Assembly (NCBI GenBank): GCA_002449305.1
Contig: DKDI01000010.1
Coordinates: forward strand, 1-40,643
Source: Treponema sp. UBA6852
GTDB lineage: Bacteria; Spirochaetota; Spirochaetia; Treponematales; Treponemataceae
Direction of reading: 5' to 3'
Length of the DNA stretch: 40,643 nucleotides
Shown: in pieces, positions 16,795-24,186 of the stretch
How positions within the stretch are numbered: position 1 is the first letter of the stretch
Layout of the letters: the number at the start of each line of letters is the position of its first letter
Program-made: the position numbers and the translations under genes
Notes under the pieces: generated by a model
Database searches by the model: none
The model's input: the letters and a program-made list of their open reading frames with translations, nothing else
Told to the model about the DNA's origin: nothing

Positions 16795-18068
16795 TGGATT
16801 CTCTGGCTGTTCCCTTGCCGGCACTTTTGGCAACTGCGGTAGTTCTTATTGTTCTTTCGACAATTTTTTCCGCCGCAGAAAGCGCTTTTTTTTCAGTTAA
16901 CAAACTCCGTGTGCGCCTTTTGCGTGGAAAGCAAGACAAGCGCGCAATCCGTGTTTGGAATCTTCTTAAAAACAAAGACAGGCTTATAAATACTCTTCTT
17001 GTTGGAAACAATATCGTCAACATTGCCCTTTCAGCAGTTTTTACTTTTATAGCGGTCGGACTTTTTGGTTCGGCTGGAATCGGGCTTGCAACTTTTGCCG
17101 TAACAATTTTGCTTTTGGTTTTTGGTGAAATTACGCCTAAAATTATTGCAACGCATCATCCAGAAGCGGTCGCGTTTTTCTTTAGTTTTTTTGTTCAGGT
17201 TATTGAAACGCTTCTCTTTCCGCTTGTAATGGTTTTCACTTCTTTTTCAAGGCTTGTGCTGAAAGTTTTTAAAATCAATGTAAAGCCAAAAAAAGTTTCT
17301 TACACTGAAGAGGAAATAAAAACTTTCTTGGACGTTGGATGCGAGCAGGGAATTTTAAAAGTGAATGAAAAAAACATGATGTCTCAGGTTTTTAAGTTTA
17401 CTGACCTTGAGGCAAAGGACATTATGATTCCCCGCAAGCAAATCAAAGCTGTGAGCGTAAATGATTCTTATTCCGACATTATTGAAAAAGCCCAGCGTTT
17501 TGGTTTTTCCCGCTTCCCAGTTTATAAAAAAGACATTGATGATATTGTGGGAATTATCTATATAAAAGATATGCTGTCGTTCAAAAACAGGACTTCAGAG
17601 TTTAGTGTGCAAAAGACAATGCGTCCTCCCCTTTTTATTCTTGAAACAAAAAAAATGTCCGGAGTTCAGCAGATGCTTTGGGAAAACCGGCAGAGCATGG
17701 CAGTTGTAATTGATGAATATTCTGGAACTTACGGAATTTTAACAAGAGAAGATATTGTCCGTGAAATTTTTGGTCCTGTTACAGATGGAAAAAATATCCG
17801 TGCGCATAAAGCAAATCTTATAATTGAAAATACTCACGAATGCGAAATTGACGGTTTTGCTCGTCTTATTGATTTGAATGAAAAGCTTGGAATAAATCTT
17901 TCCTCTGAAAATTGCGAAACTATAGGCGGCTTTATTTGCGAAAAACTTGGCTCAATTCCGCAGGAAGGAAATTTCGTTGTTGCGGAAGGATATAAATTCA
18001 CCGTTATAAAAATGGAAGACAACCGTGTAAAAAAAATCAAAATGCAAAAAGACGGAGAGCAAAAATGA
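16794..18068 (+). CDS. CNNM/CorC-family membrane protein (HlyC-like), first copy
   Basis: A 424-residue membrane protein with the usual order for CNNM/CorC proteins: a DUF21 transmembrane domain (about 1-185, opening LSTIFSAAESAFFSVNKLR), a pair of CBS domains (about 200-325, with IMIPRKQIKAV and VVIDEYSGTYGILTREDIVREIFG), and a C-terminal CorC_HlyC domain. The family is linked to Mg2+ or other cation homeostasis; older 'hemolysin' labels should not be taken literally. The start is GTG 16794, which overlaps the previous stop by one base (TAGTG) and has AGGAG about 11 nt upstream. Its stop overlaps the ATG of a second family member, pointing to an old tandem duplication. Confidence 0.85.
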   Translation: MDSLAVPLPALLATAVVLIVLSTIFSAAESAFFSVNKLRVRLLRGKQDKRAIRVWNLLKNKDRLINTLLVGNNIVNIALSAVFTFIAVGLFGSAGIGLATFAVTILLLVFGEITPKIIATHHPEAVAFFFSFFVQVIETLLFPLVMVFTSFSRLVLKVFKINVKPKKVSYTEEEIKTFLDVGCEQGILKVNEKNMMSQVFKFTDLEAKDIMIPRKQIKAVSVNDSYSDIIEKAQRFGFSRFPVYKKDIDDIVGIIYIKDMLSFKNRTSEFSVQKTMRPPLFILETKKMSGVQQMLWENRQSMAVVIDEYSGTYGILTREDIVREIFGPVTDGKNIRAHKANLIIENTHECEIDGFARLIDLNEKLGINLSSENCETIGGFICEKLGSIPQEGNFVVAEGYKFTVIKMEDNRVKKIKMQKDGEQK

Positions 18069-19330
18069 GCGCGTTTTATATTCTTTTGAATCTTTTTGCA
18101 ATTGCATTCCTTTTGTTTTTAGGCGCATTTTTTTCAGCGACAGAAACAGCCTTTACCAGCATTTCAAGAATTTCTGTAAGGCAAATGCTCAAGGAAAATT
18201 CAAAGAATTCAATAAGAGTTTACAAAATAAAATCGGAACTTGACCAGCTTATTTCAACTGTTTTAATAGGAACAAATTTTGTAAATACCCTGAACTCTTC
18301 GATTGCTACGGCTTTTGCACTAAAAGTTTTCGGGGCGGAATATGTTTCGTTTGCCACTGCCGCAATTACGGTTTTGGTTATTGTTTTTGCTGAAATAATT
18401 CCAAAGACATTTGCAAGTTTTAATCAGAAATTTGTAACGCAGAATTCAGCTGTTCCAATTTTGATTATTCAAAAAGTATTTTTTCCTGTAATATGGCTTT
18501 TCTTTCAGTTTACAAAGCTTCTTGATTTTCTTGAAAAAAAACTTGTAAAGGCAAAACGCCCTTTGATTACAGAAGAAGAACTGAAGGCGCTTATTGCAAT
18601 CGGGGAAAACGAAGGCACTCTGGAGCAGGACGAGCGTAAAATGCTTGAGCGGATATTTGAATTTTCAGACTTGAATGTTCACAATATAATGAGGCATCGT
18701 TCGCTTGTGCGCCATATTTATGCATCGGATTCTTTTGAAAATGTAATAAAAGTTTTTGAAGAAACCGGCTACTCAAGAATTCTGGTTTATGAAAATGGCA
18801 GTGAAGAAATTGTGGGCGTGCTTTATTTTAAAGATGTTCTTTTCGCTGATAAAAAAATTTGCTCTTGCAATGATTTTGTGCGCCAATGTATGCAGCCTGT
18901 TCTTTTTGTGCCGGAAACTTTGAGCGCGATTGAGCTTTTAAAGAAATTCAAATCTGAAAAAAACAATTTCGCAGTTGCTGTAAATGAATACGGTGAAATG
19001 ACAGGAATTGTAACTTTGGATAATATTCTGCATGAAGTCTTTGGAAGAATTACAGATGAGCACGGCATGGCAGATGTTCCTCCAGAAAAGCGCATAACAC
19101 TTGTTGGTGTGAATGAATTTCTTGTTCCTGGAGACATGAAGCTTGATGACTTGAACAATGTTCTTTACATGAATCTTTCAAGTGAAAATTTTGACACTTT
19201 AGGCGGATGGCTTCTTGAGCGGTTTGACGAGCTTCCGGCTGTAGGCTCTGTATATAAAAAAGACGGGACGCTTTTTATTGTTGAAGATCAAAGTGCCCGT
19301 CGTATTCAGACTGTAAGAATCAAGTTATGA
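18065..19330 (+). CDS. CNNM/CorC-family membrane protein, second copy
   Basis: A 421-residue paralogue of the preceding protein with the same layout: DUF21 transmembrane region (FFSATETAFTSISRISVRQM at the start), two CBS domains (around MRHRSLVRHIYASDSFENV and VAVNEYGEMTGIVTLDNILHEVFG) and a CorC_HlyC C-terminal domain. Predicted role is inner-membrane cation transport or its regulation. It is translationally coupled to the first copy through an ATGA overlap. The two are clearly divergent in sequence, so they may form a heterodimer or have different ions; this is inference. Its stop overlaps the end of the convergent kinase-like gene by six bases. Confidence 0.85.
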   Translation: MSAFYILLNLFAIAFLLFLGAFFSATETAFTSISRISVRQMLKENSKNSIRVYKIKSELDQLISTVLIGTNFVNTLNSSIATAFALKVFGAEYVSFATAAITVLVIVFAEIIPKTFASFNQKFVTQNSAVPILIIQKVFFPVIWLFFQFTKLLDFLEKKLVKAKRPLITEEELKALIAIGENEGTLEQDERKMLERIFEFSDLNVHNIMRHRSLVRHIYASDSFENVIKVFEETGYSRILVYENGSEEIVGVLYFKDVLFADKKICSCNDFVRQCMQPVLFVPETLSAIELLKKFKSEKNNFAVAVNEYGEMTGIVTLDNILHEVFGRITDEHGMADVPPEKRITLVGVNEFLVPGDMKLDDLNNVLYMNLSSENFDTLGGWLLERFDELPAVGSVYKKDGTLFIVEDQSARRIQTVRIKL

Positions 19331-19975
19331 TTCCTTTGCAATTTGTGCAATCATTTTTGCGGTTTTTTCCATTCCAAGGAGGGAACTGTTTATAAGCATA
19401 TCGTAGTGCGCTCTGTTTCCCCAAGTGCGCTCTGTGAAAGTGTTGTAATGGTTTGCTCTTCTTTTGTCTATGAGCTTTACATCGCGTTCCGCTGTTGCAG
19501 GATCAAGTCCTTTTGTTTTTATTGCGTACTGAACTTTGTCAGCAAGCGGCGCATAAATAAAAATATTCAAAATATCTTTTCTGTCAATTTCCTCGCAGTG
19601 GCGCAAAACATAATCCGAGCAGCGGCCGACAATAACACAAGGTCCTTTTTTTGCAAGCTGAATTATGGCGTTTCTTTGCGCATTGAAAACCTGATCGGCA
19701 AGAGGAGCTGTTGATGTTGCAGAGTTCATTCCAAGATGCATTGAGCCTGTTCCCGGTGTGGCATAACTTGCTCCAAGCAAAAGAGTGTAAAGCCATCCAG
19801 AAGAAATGTTCTGTTCGTTCTTTTTTATAAAATCAGGATGAAGTCCAGAATCCTTTGCTGCAAGGTCGATTATTTCGTTATCATAAAACGGAATTCCAAG
19901 TTCCTTTGCCACGATACTTCCGATTGTATGTCCGCCGCTGCCATATTCACGGCTTATAGTTATGTACTTTTTCAT
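19325..19975 (-). CDS. Cytidylate kinase-like family protein
   Basis: A 216-residue P-loop protein of the cytidylate-kinase-like family (the family next to, but distinct from, Cmk). The N-terminus ITISREYGSGGHTIGSIVAKELGIPFYDNEII (residues 5-36) has the family P-loop GSGGHTIG and the YD..II segment. VIVGRCSDYVLR and a C-terminal arginine-containing lid (KLIDKRRANHYNTFT) follow. True Cmk proteins phosphorylate CMP; this relative's substrate is usually not established. A strong GGAGGACA precedes ATG 19975. It stands alone on the minus strand with overlapping 3' ends against the CNNM gene. Confidence 0.85.
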   Translation of the reverse strand: MKKYITISREYGSGGHTIGSIVAKELGIPFYDNEIIDLAAKDSGLHPDFIKKNEQNISSGWLYTLLLGASYATPGTGSMHLGMNSATSTAPLADQVFNAQRNAIIQLAKKGPCVIVGRCSDYVLRHCEEIDRKDILNIFIYAPLADKVQYAIKTKGLDPATAERDVKLIDKRRANHYNTFTERTWGNRAHYDMLINSSLLGMEKTAKMIAQIAKES

Positions 19976-20045
19976 GTTTGTCCTCCAGTTTTTTTATATT
20001 TTATCACAGTTTTTTAGGAAGCGCATGAATTTTTTTTAAGATTTT

Positions 20046-20792
20046 TTATGCCAGAGGATCTACCTTGAAAATTTTTGCAAGCTGATTTCTTACTGCGTCC
20101 AGGTCTTTTGGATAAGGAGCTGTAAAAACAATTTGCTCGCCTGTTTTTGGATGCGCAATTTCAATTGAATAAGCATGAAGCGCAAGTCTGTTTAAAAGAG
20201 GTCGTTCTTCGTAAACATCTCCGTTCCATTTTCGTTTGATGTCGCTAAGTCGGACGGGTTTTTGATTTCCTGAATAAAGAGGATCGCATACAATTGGAAA
20301 TCCCGTGGACTGAAGATGAGCGCGAATTTGATGTGTTCTTCCAGTTTTTGGAAATGCCTTTATCCAAGTGTAAGGTCCGCAGTTTCCTACGACTTCAAGA
20401 TAAGTTACGGACGGCTTTCCAAATTTTTTGTTGATTACAGTTCTGTGCCTGTCATCTCCATCTGGAAGAAGCGGAAGGTCTACTGTAAAATTGTCCCAAG
20501 CCGGATGTCCGTTTACAAGGCAATGATATATTTTTTTTACAGTTCTTTCTGTAAACTGCATTGAAATGTTTCTATGGGCTTCTGGAGTTTTTGCGTAAAT
20601 TACAATTCCGCTTGTGTCCTTGTCAATTCTATGCACTGCAAAAAGGCTTCCGAATTCCTTTTCTGCAAGAAGATCCAGTCGCGGAGCTTCAGCATCGTAT
20701 CTATCTGCGGCAACTAAAAGTCCGCTTTTTTTATTTAGTACAACAATTTCATCGTCGCTGTAAATTACTGTGTAACTAGGAGTTGTTTTCAT
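20046..20792 (-). CDS. RluA-family RNA pseudouridine synthase
   Basis: Converts specific uridines in rRNA or tRNA to pseudouridine. The 248-residue protein has the RluA-family catalytic motif FAVHRIDKDTSGIVIYAK with the essential Asp at residue 57, then the conserved Y.CLVNG, the TWIKAFPKTGRTHQIRAHL segment and the IVCDPLY motif. It lacks an N-terminal S4 domain and is in the short RluA-like size range. Which RNA it modifies cannot be told from sequence alone. It lies between a kinase-like gene and the btuFCD genes, with gaps of 70 and 45 nt. Confidence 0.92.
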   Translation of the reverse strand: MKTTPSYTVIYSDDEIVVLNKKSGLLVAADRYDAEAPRLDLLAEKEFGSLFAVHRIDKDTSGIVIYAKTPEAHRNISMQFTERTVKKIYHCLVNGHPAWDNFTVDLPLLPDGDDRHRTVINKKFGKPSVTYLEVVGNCGPYTWIKAFPKTGRTHQIRAHLQSTGFPIVCDPLYSGNQKPVRLSDIKRKWNGDVYEERPLLNRLALHAYSIEIAHPKTGEQIVFTAPYPKDLDAVRNQLAKIFKVDPLA

Positions 20793-20837
20793 AAAGTTAT
20801 TTTAGCGGATTTTCTGTTTTTTACCAAGAGCGTTTTT

Positions 20838-21608
20838 TTAGAAGACTGCCAATGGAGTTTTGTAAACTGGATGGGTACAGATTTCTATATTTGCATTGTA
20901 TGCTGCACAAAGGTTTTCTTTTGTCATAATTTGTTCTGGAGTTCCATAAAGACAAGGTTTGAATTTTGGGAGAAGCGCGATTTTCTGTGCGAACCTGGCG
21001 GCTGTATTTATATCGTGAATTGAAATAAGAATTCCAGTATTTTTTTCTTTTGCAATTGATTTTAAAAGAGATAAAAGCTCTTCTTGGTAAGTAAAATCTA
21101 GTCCTGCTACAGGTTCATCTAAAAGCATAAATTCTGTTTCTTGCGCAACGGCTCTTGCAATTCTAGCTTTTTGAAATTCTCCGCCTGAAAGTTCCAGAAT
21201 GCTTTTGTTTGCCAAATTTTCTACATTAAGCTGTTCTATTGCTTTTTCTGCCGCATAAAAATCAGCTTTTGAATAGAATCCAGTAAAGTTTGTGTGCGGA
21301 AATCTTCCTGTAAGCACAATGTCTTTTACGCTGTAATCCCATGTCGGAAACTCTTTTTGCTGCATATAGGATACAGTTTTTGCTCTTTGTTTTATGTTAA
21401 GGCAAGAAATGGGTACAGATTCCTTTATATTTCCAAAAACTGGCTCTGTCTGTACCCCTGCCATTATTGAAAGCAATGTTGATTTTCCGCTTCCGTTTGG
21501 CCCTGAAAGACAGATGAACTCTCCTTTTTTTATAGAAATGTTTATGTTAAAAAGAATTTGATTTTTGTTCCAGCCTGCGTTGAGGTTGCAAACTTTTAGT
21601 TCATCCAT
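20838..21608 (-). CDS. btuD: ABC importer ATPase, BtuD/FecE type
   Basis: A 256-residue ATP-binding subunit for a class II (FecCD-type) importer. Walker A is GPNGSGKST (about 37-45), the Q-loop lies near SYMQQKEFP, the signature motif is LSGGEFQKARIARA, Walker B is FMLLDEPVAGLD, and the H-loop histidine is in ISIHDIN. The start is ATG 21608 (MDELKVCNL), overlapping the permease stop by 13 bases. Upstream in-frame codons would add 36 residues unlike any ABC protein. Vitamin B12 is the most likely substrate, judged from the binding protein of the same operon; haem or siderophore remain possible. Three GGGTACAGA copies lie in this gene (20873, 21411, 21449). Confidence 0.85.
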   Translation of the reverse strand: MDELKVCNLNAGWNKNQILFNINISIKKGEFICLSGPNGSGKSTLLSIMAGVQTEPVFGNIKESVPISCLNIKQRAKTVSYMQQKEFPTWDYSVKDIVLTGRFPHTNFTGFYSKADFYAAEKAIEQLNVENLANKSILELSGGEFQKARIARAVAQETEFMLLDEPVAGLDFTYQEELLSLLKSIAKEKNTGILISIHDINTAARFAQKIALLPKFKPCLYGTPEQIMTKENLCAAYNANIEICTHPVYKTPLAVF

Positions 21609-23360
21609 TCTGTACCTCTTTTTTGCGAAAACAAAAGTGAAATAAAAAATGGCGCACCGAGTATTGCTGTAACTGTACCCACTGGAAGTTCTGCCGGGGA
21701 AATTATAGTTCTGCAAATGGTGTCAGAAAGAAGCAAAATTGAAGCGCCTGTAACCATTGAAAGAGGAACTACAGTTTTTGCCTTTGCTCCAAAGATTTTT
21801 CGTGTGATATGTGGCGCAATCAAGCCTATAAATCCTATTGTGCCGCCGGCGCATACTGCAGCAGAAACTGCCAATGCTCCAGAAATTAAAATTATAAGCT
21901 GAAGTTTTTTTACAGAAAGTCCTAGTGAAATAGCGTTTGTTTCGCCGCAGGAAAGAATGTCTAGTTTGAATATGCAAAGGCAAAAAATTACAACTGCACC
22001 CAAAAATGGTGGCAGAATAAACAAGAGTTCTTCCCAGCCCCTTCCGCTGAAGCTGCCTAGCATCCACATATAAATAGAATGAAGCTGCCGGTCATTTATG
22101 GAAAGCAAAATTGAACTGAATGCGGAATATAATGTGCTAAGCGCAGTTCCGCAAAGCAAAAGTGTTGACGGCGTTTTTTTTCCGGCTATGGCTATTACAA
22201 GTGCTCCAGAAATCAGTGCGCCCAAAAAAGAGCCAAACTGCAAGGACGAAAAAAAAGTTGTATTGAAAATTCCTGCGCAAGAAGCTAAAACTGCTCCCAA
22301 TGTTGCGCCGGAGGAAACTCCCATTATTCCTGGTTCTGCAAGCGGATTTCTAAAAAACAACTGGAACACAGAGCCACTTCCGGCTAAAGTTATGCCTGCG
22401 ATAAGGCAAAGAATTGTGCGTGGAAGTCTTATGTTAAAAAAGACTATTTTTGAAAAACTGTCACCGTTGCAGAATACTTCTGAAATCTTTATTTGTTCAG
22501 CTCCCAGAATCAAAGAGAAAAATATGCTTGCTGCAAATATTATAAACAGTGATGCTTTTTTCATTTAATGCTTTAATTGGATAGTTTGCTTAATGCGAGC
22601 ACAGCTTCTCCTATTCTAGGACCTGGCCTTGAAATTAAATCTGCATTAATGGTAAAAATTGAATTGTTTTTTACAGCCGGTATTTTGTTCCAGCCACGGC
22701 GCATTTTTATATCTTGCGGTTTTATGCCGTTTGCATCTGGCAAAATTATTATTTGCGGCTGGCTTGCTATAATTGACTCTTCGCTTACCATTGGATAGCT
22801 TTCTTTTACTGAAGCGAATACGTTTTTATAACCTGCGGCTTCTAAAAGTTCATTTATAAAAGAAGATTTTCCTGCTGTCATAAAAGGTTCAGCCCAAACT
22901 TCATAATAAACTGTTTTTATGGGTGCAGATTTGGGTACAGAATTTATCTGTTGTTCTATGTGCTCAATGATTTTTTTTCCTTCATTATGCTTTTCAAGAA
23001 GATTTGCAATATAAAGGATTTCTTGCTTTGTCTGGGAAATTCCGTTTGCGGCATTGCTTAAAAAAACTTTTATGCCAAGGTTTTCTAGCGGCTTTTTAAA
23101 AAAATCATGCATTCCTTGCGAGCCGTAAATAAAATCGGGGGAATATGAAAGTATTGTTTCTATGCTTAATGTTTTTCCGTCAAATCCGCCAACTGAAGGC
23201 AGGCTTTTTAATTTTTCCGGGTAGTCGCAGTAATCTGTTCTTGCTTTTATTTTGTCAAAACTGTCCAATGCGCATAATATTTCTGCACCCGAAGGCGAAA
23301 GGCATACTATTTTTTGCGGTGAAAATTTATCTTCTGCACCCAATGATAAAAGGGTACAGA
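20873..23360. repeat. Cluster of GGGTRCAGA motifs across btuFCD
   Basis: GGGTACAGA occurs exactly at 20873, 21411, 21449 (reverse), 22933 and 23352; GGGTGCAGA at 22921, 23282 (reverse) and 23333 (reverse). Near matches are at 21609, 21672 and 21993. All lie in the btu genes, in both orientations and in more than one codon frame. Two are paired: 22921/22933 as direct repeats and 23333/23352 as an inverted pair. I saw no other GGTACAG or CTGTACC in the window. Function unknown. Confidence 0.75.
21596..22564 (-). CDS. btuC: ABC importer permease, BtuC/FecCD family
   Basis: A 322-residue, highly hydrophobic protein of the FecCD/BtuC permease family with about ten membrane helices. Typical motifs are visible: IRLPRTILCLIAGITLAGSGSVFQLFFRNPLAEPGIMGVSSGATLGAV in the first third and GTIGFIGLIAPHITRKIFG in the last third; the latter carries the cytoplasmic helix that contacts the ATPase. 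It would carry cobalamin or a similar chelate across the inner membrane with the neighbouring BtuF- and BtuD-like proteins. It starts 8 nt after the btuF stop and overlaps btuD. Confidence 0.9.
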   Translation of the reverse strand: MKKASLFIIFAASIFFSLILGAEQIKISEVFCNGDSFSKIVFFNIRLPRTILCLIAGITLAGSGSVFQLFFRNPLAEPGIMGVSSGATLGAVLASCAGIFNTTFFSSLQFGSFLGALISGALVIAIAGKKTPSTLLLCGTALSTLYSAFSSILLSINDRQLHSIYMWMLGSFSGRGWEELLFILPPFLGAVVIFCLCIFKLDILSCGETNAISLGLSVKKLQLIILISGALAVSAAVCAGGTIGFIGLIAPHITRKIFGAKAKTVVPLSMVTGASILLLSDTICRTIISPAELPVGTVTAILGAPFFISLLFSQKRGTEWMN

Positions 23361-23415
23361 TTGAAATTACTGCGTAAAATGCAAAAAATTTTAATTTTTT
23401 AACTGGAAAATTCAA
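22573..23415 (-). CDS. btuF: Periplasmic cobalamin-type binding protein (BtuF-like)
   Basis: A 280-residue class III substrate-binding protein. After a signal peptide (about residues 1-27, ending near LSLGAE) comes KIVCLSPSGAEILCALDSFDKIKARTDYCDYP, the arrangement typical of BtuF and close relatives, then two lobes joined by a long helix. No lipobox cysteine is visible, so it is probably soluble in the periplasm. The start is TTG 23415, overlapping the pyrE stop in TTGA, with GGGGTG seven bases upstream; no ATG is available before the signal peptide. No cobalamin riboswitch is visible because pyrE abuts it. Five of the eight exact GGGTRCAGA motifs fall in this gene. Confidence 0.83.
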   Translation of the reverse strand: MNFPVKKLKFFAFYAVISICTLLSLGAEDKFSPQKIVCLSPSGAEILCALDSFDKIKARTDYCDYPEKLKSLPSVGGFDGKTLSIETILSYSPDFIYGSQGMHDFFKKPLENLGIKVFLSNAANGISQTKQEILYIANLLEKHNEGKKIIEHIEQQINSVPKSAPIKTVYYEVWAEPFMTAGKSSFINELLEAAGYKNVFASVKESYPMVSEESIIASQPQIIILPDANGIKPQDIKMRRGWNKIPAVKNNSIFTINADLISRPGPRIGEAVLALSKLSN

Positions 23416-24101
23416 TTATTTGCACCCCATTCACTGTAATATGCGTCAATTTCCTTTTTTATTTCGTCAGTGATGATTTTTTTCTCTCCGTTTGTGTATA
23501 AACTTTCAACAACATCTGCCATTGAAACTATTGCACGTGCAGGAAATCCGTACTTTTCTGTTATAACGTCAAGGGCGGCTTTTGTGCTGTCAGGGGCTTT
23601 TTCCATGCGGTTTAGGCTTACTATTTCGCCTACTATTTTTATTCCGCCAGGGATTGTTTCCTGCGCCTTGATTTTTGGGTAAGTTTCTTCAATTGATTTT
23701 CCGGAAGTTGTTACGTCTTCTATTATCACAACCCGGTCTCCGTCTTGAATTTTGTATCCTAGAAGAGAACCTTTGTCTGCGCCGTGATCTTTTTCTTCTT
23801 TTCTGTCTGAGCAATATTTGATTTCTTTTCCGTAGAGGTTATGGTATGCGATTGCTGTTGTTATGGCTAAAGGAATTCCTTTGTATGCAGGTCCAAACAA
23901 AACGTCAAAGTTGTCTCCAAAATTGTCATGGATTGCTTTTGCATAAAATTCTCCAAGACGTGCAAGCTGGCTTCCTGTTGTGTATGCTCCTGCGTTCATA
24001 AAAAATGGAGATTTTCTTCCGCTTTTGAGTGTAAATGAACCGAATTTTAGAACATTGCACTCAACCATAAAATCTATAAAGTCTTTTTTGTATTGTTCCA
24101 T
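23412..24101 (-). CDS. pyrE: Orotate phosphoribosyltransferase (PyrE)
   Basis: Transfers phosphoribosyl from PRPP to orotate, giving OMP in pyrimidine synthesis. The 229-residue protein shows the PRPP-binding motif VVIIEDVTTSGKSI, the substrate-loop FKSGRKSPFFMNAG equivalent (LKSGRKSPFFMNAGAY, about residues 24-39), and FGPAYKGIPLA. Length is slightly above the usual 210. AAGGAA precedes ATG 24101. It is the first gene of a pyrE-btuF-btuC-btuD operon coupled by start-stop overlap, an unusual partnership. A pair of palindromes identical in type to those before lysR lies 44-76 nt upstream. Confidence 0.94.
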   Translation of the reverse strand: MEQYKKDFIDFMVECNVLKFGSFTLKSGRKSPFFMNAGAYTTGSQLARLGEFYAKAIHDNFGDNFDVLFGPAYKGIPLAITTAIAYHNLYGKEIKYCSDRKEEKDHGADKGSLLGYKIQDGDRVVIIEDVTTSGKSIEETYPKIKAQETIPGGIKIVGEIVSLNRMEKAPDSTKAALDVITEKYGFPARAIVSMADVVESLYTNGEKKIITDEIKKEIDAYYSEWGANN

Positions 24102-24144
24102 AAAGAAATTTCCTTAAATTGTTTAGTTTTAATGTAAAGGTGTA

Positions 24145-24177
24145 AACTAACGGTAGTTTTTAGAACTATCGTTAGTT
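24145..24177. promoter_or_regulatory. Paired 14-bp operator-like palindromes before pyrE
   Basis: AACTAACGGTAGTT (24145-24158) is the exact reverse complement of site 1 before lysR. AACTATCGTTAGTT (24164-24177) is the fuller version of site 2. Centres are 19 bp apart. The two arms could also form a 12-bp RNA stem, but on the minus-strand transcript it has an A-C mismatch and no T-run, so it is a poor terminator for the GH94 gene ending at 24187. I read it as an operator controlling pyrE-btuFCD. Confidence 0.6.
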
Positions 24178-24186
24178 AAGATGTTT

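Noticed and set aside
16445..17023. 192-codon minus-strand frame across the lipoprotein/CNNM junction
   Set aside because: Antisense to two supported genes, with a translation of Arg/Leu-rich composition and no family features.
20838..23415. Recent horizontal transfer of btuFCD
   Set aside because: Apart from the GGGTRCAGA cluster, base composition and codon choice look like the neighbours, and the genes are coupled to pyrE. The idea is kept only as one explanation in the finding.
24145..24177. Intrinsic terminator of the GH94 gene
   Set aside because: The possible stem carries an A-C mismatch on the relevant strand and is followed by TTTACACC instead of a U-tract; the same sites before lysR favour an operator.
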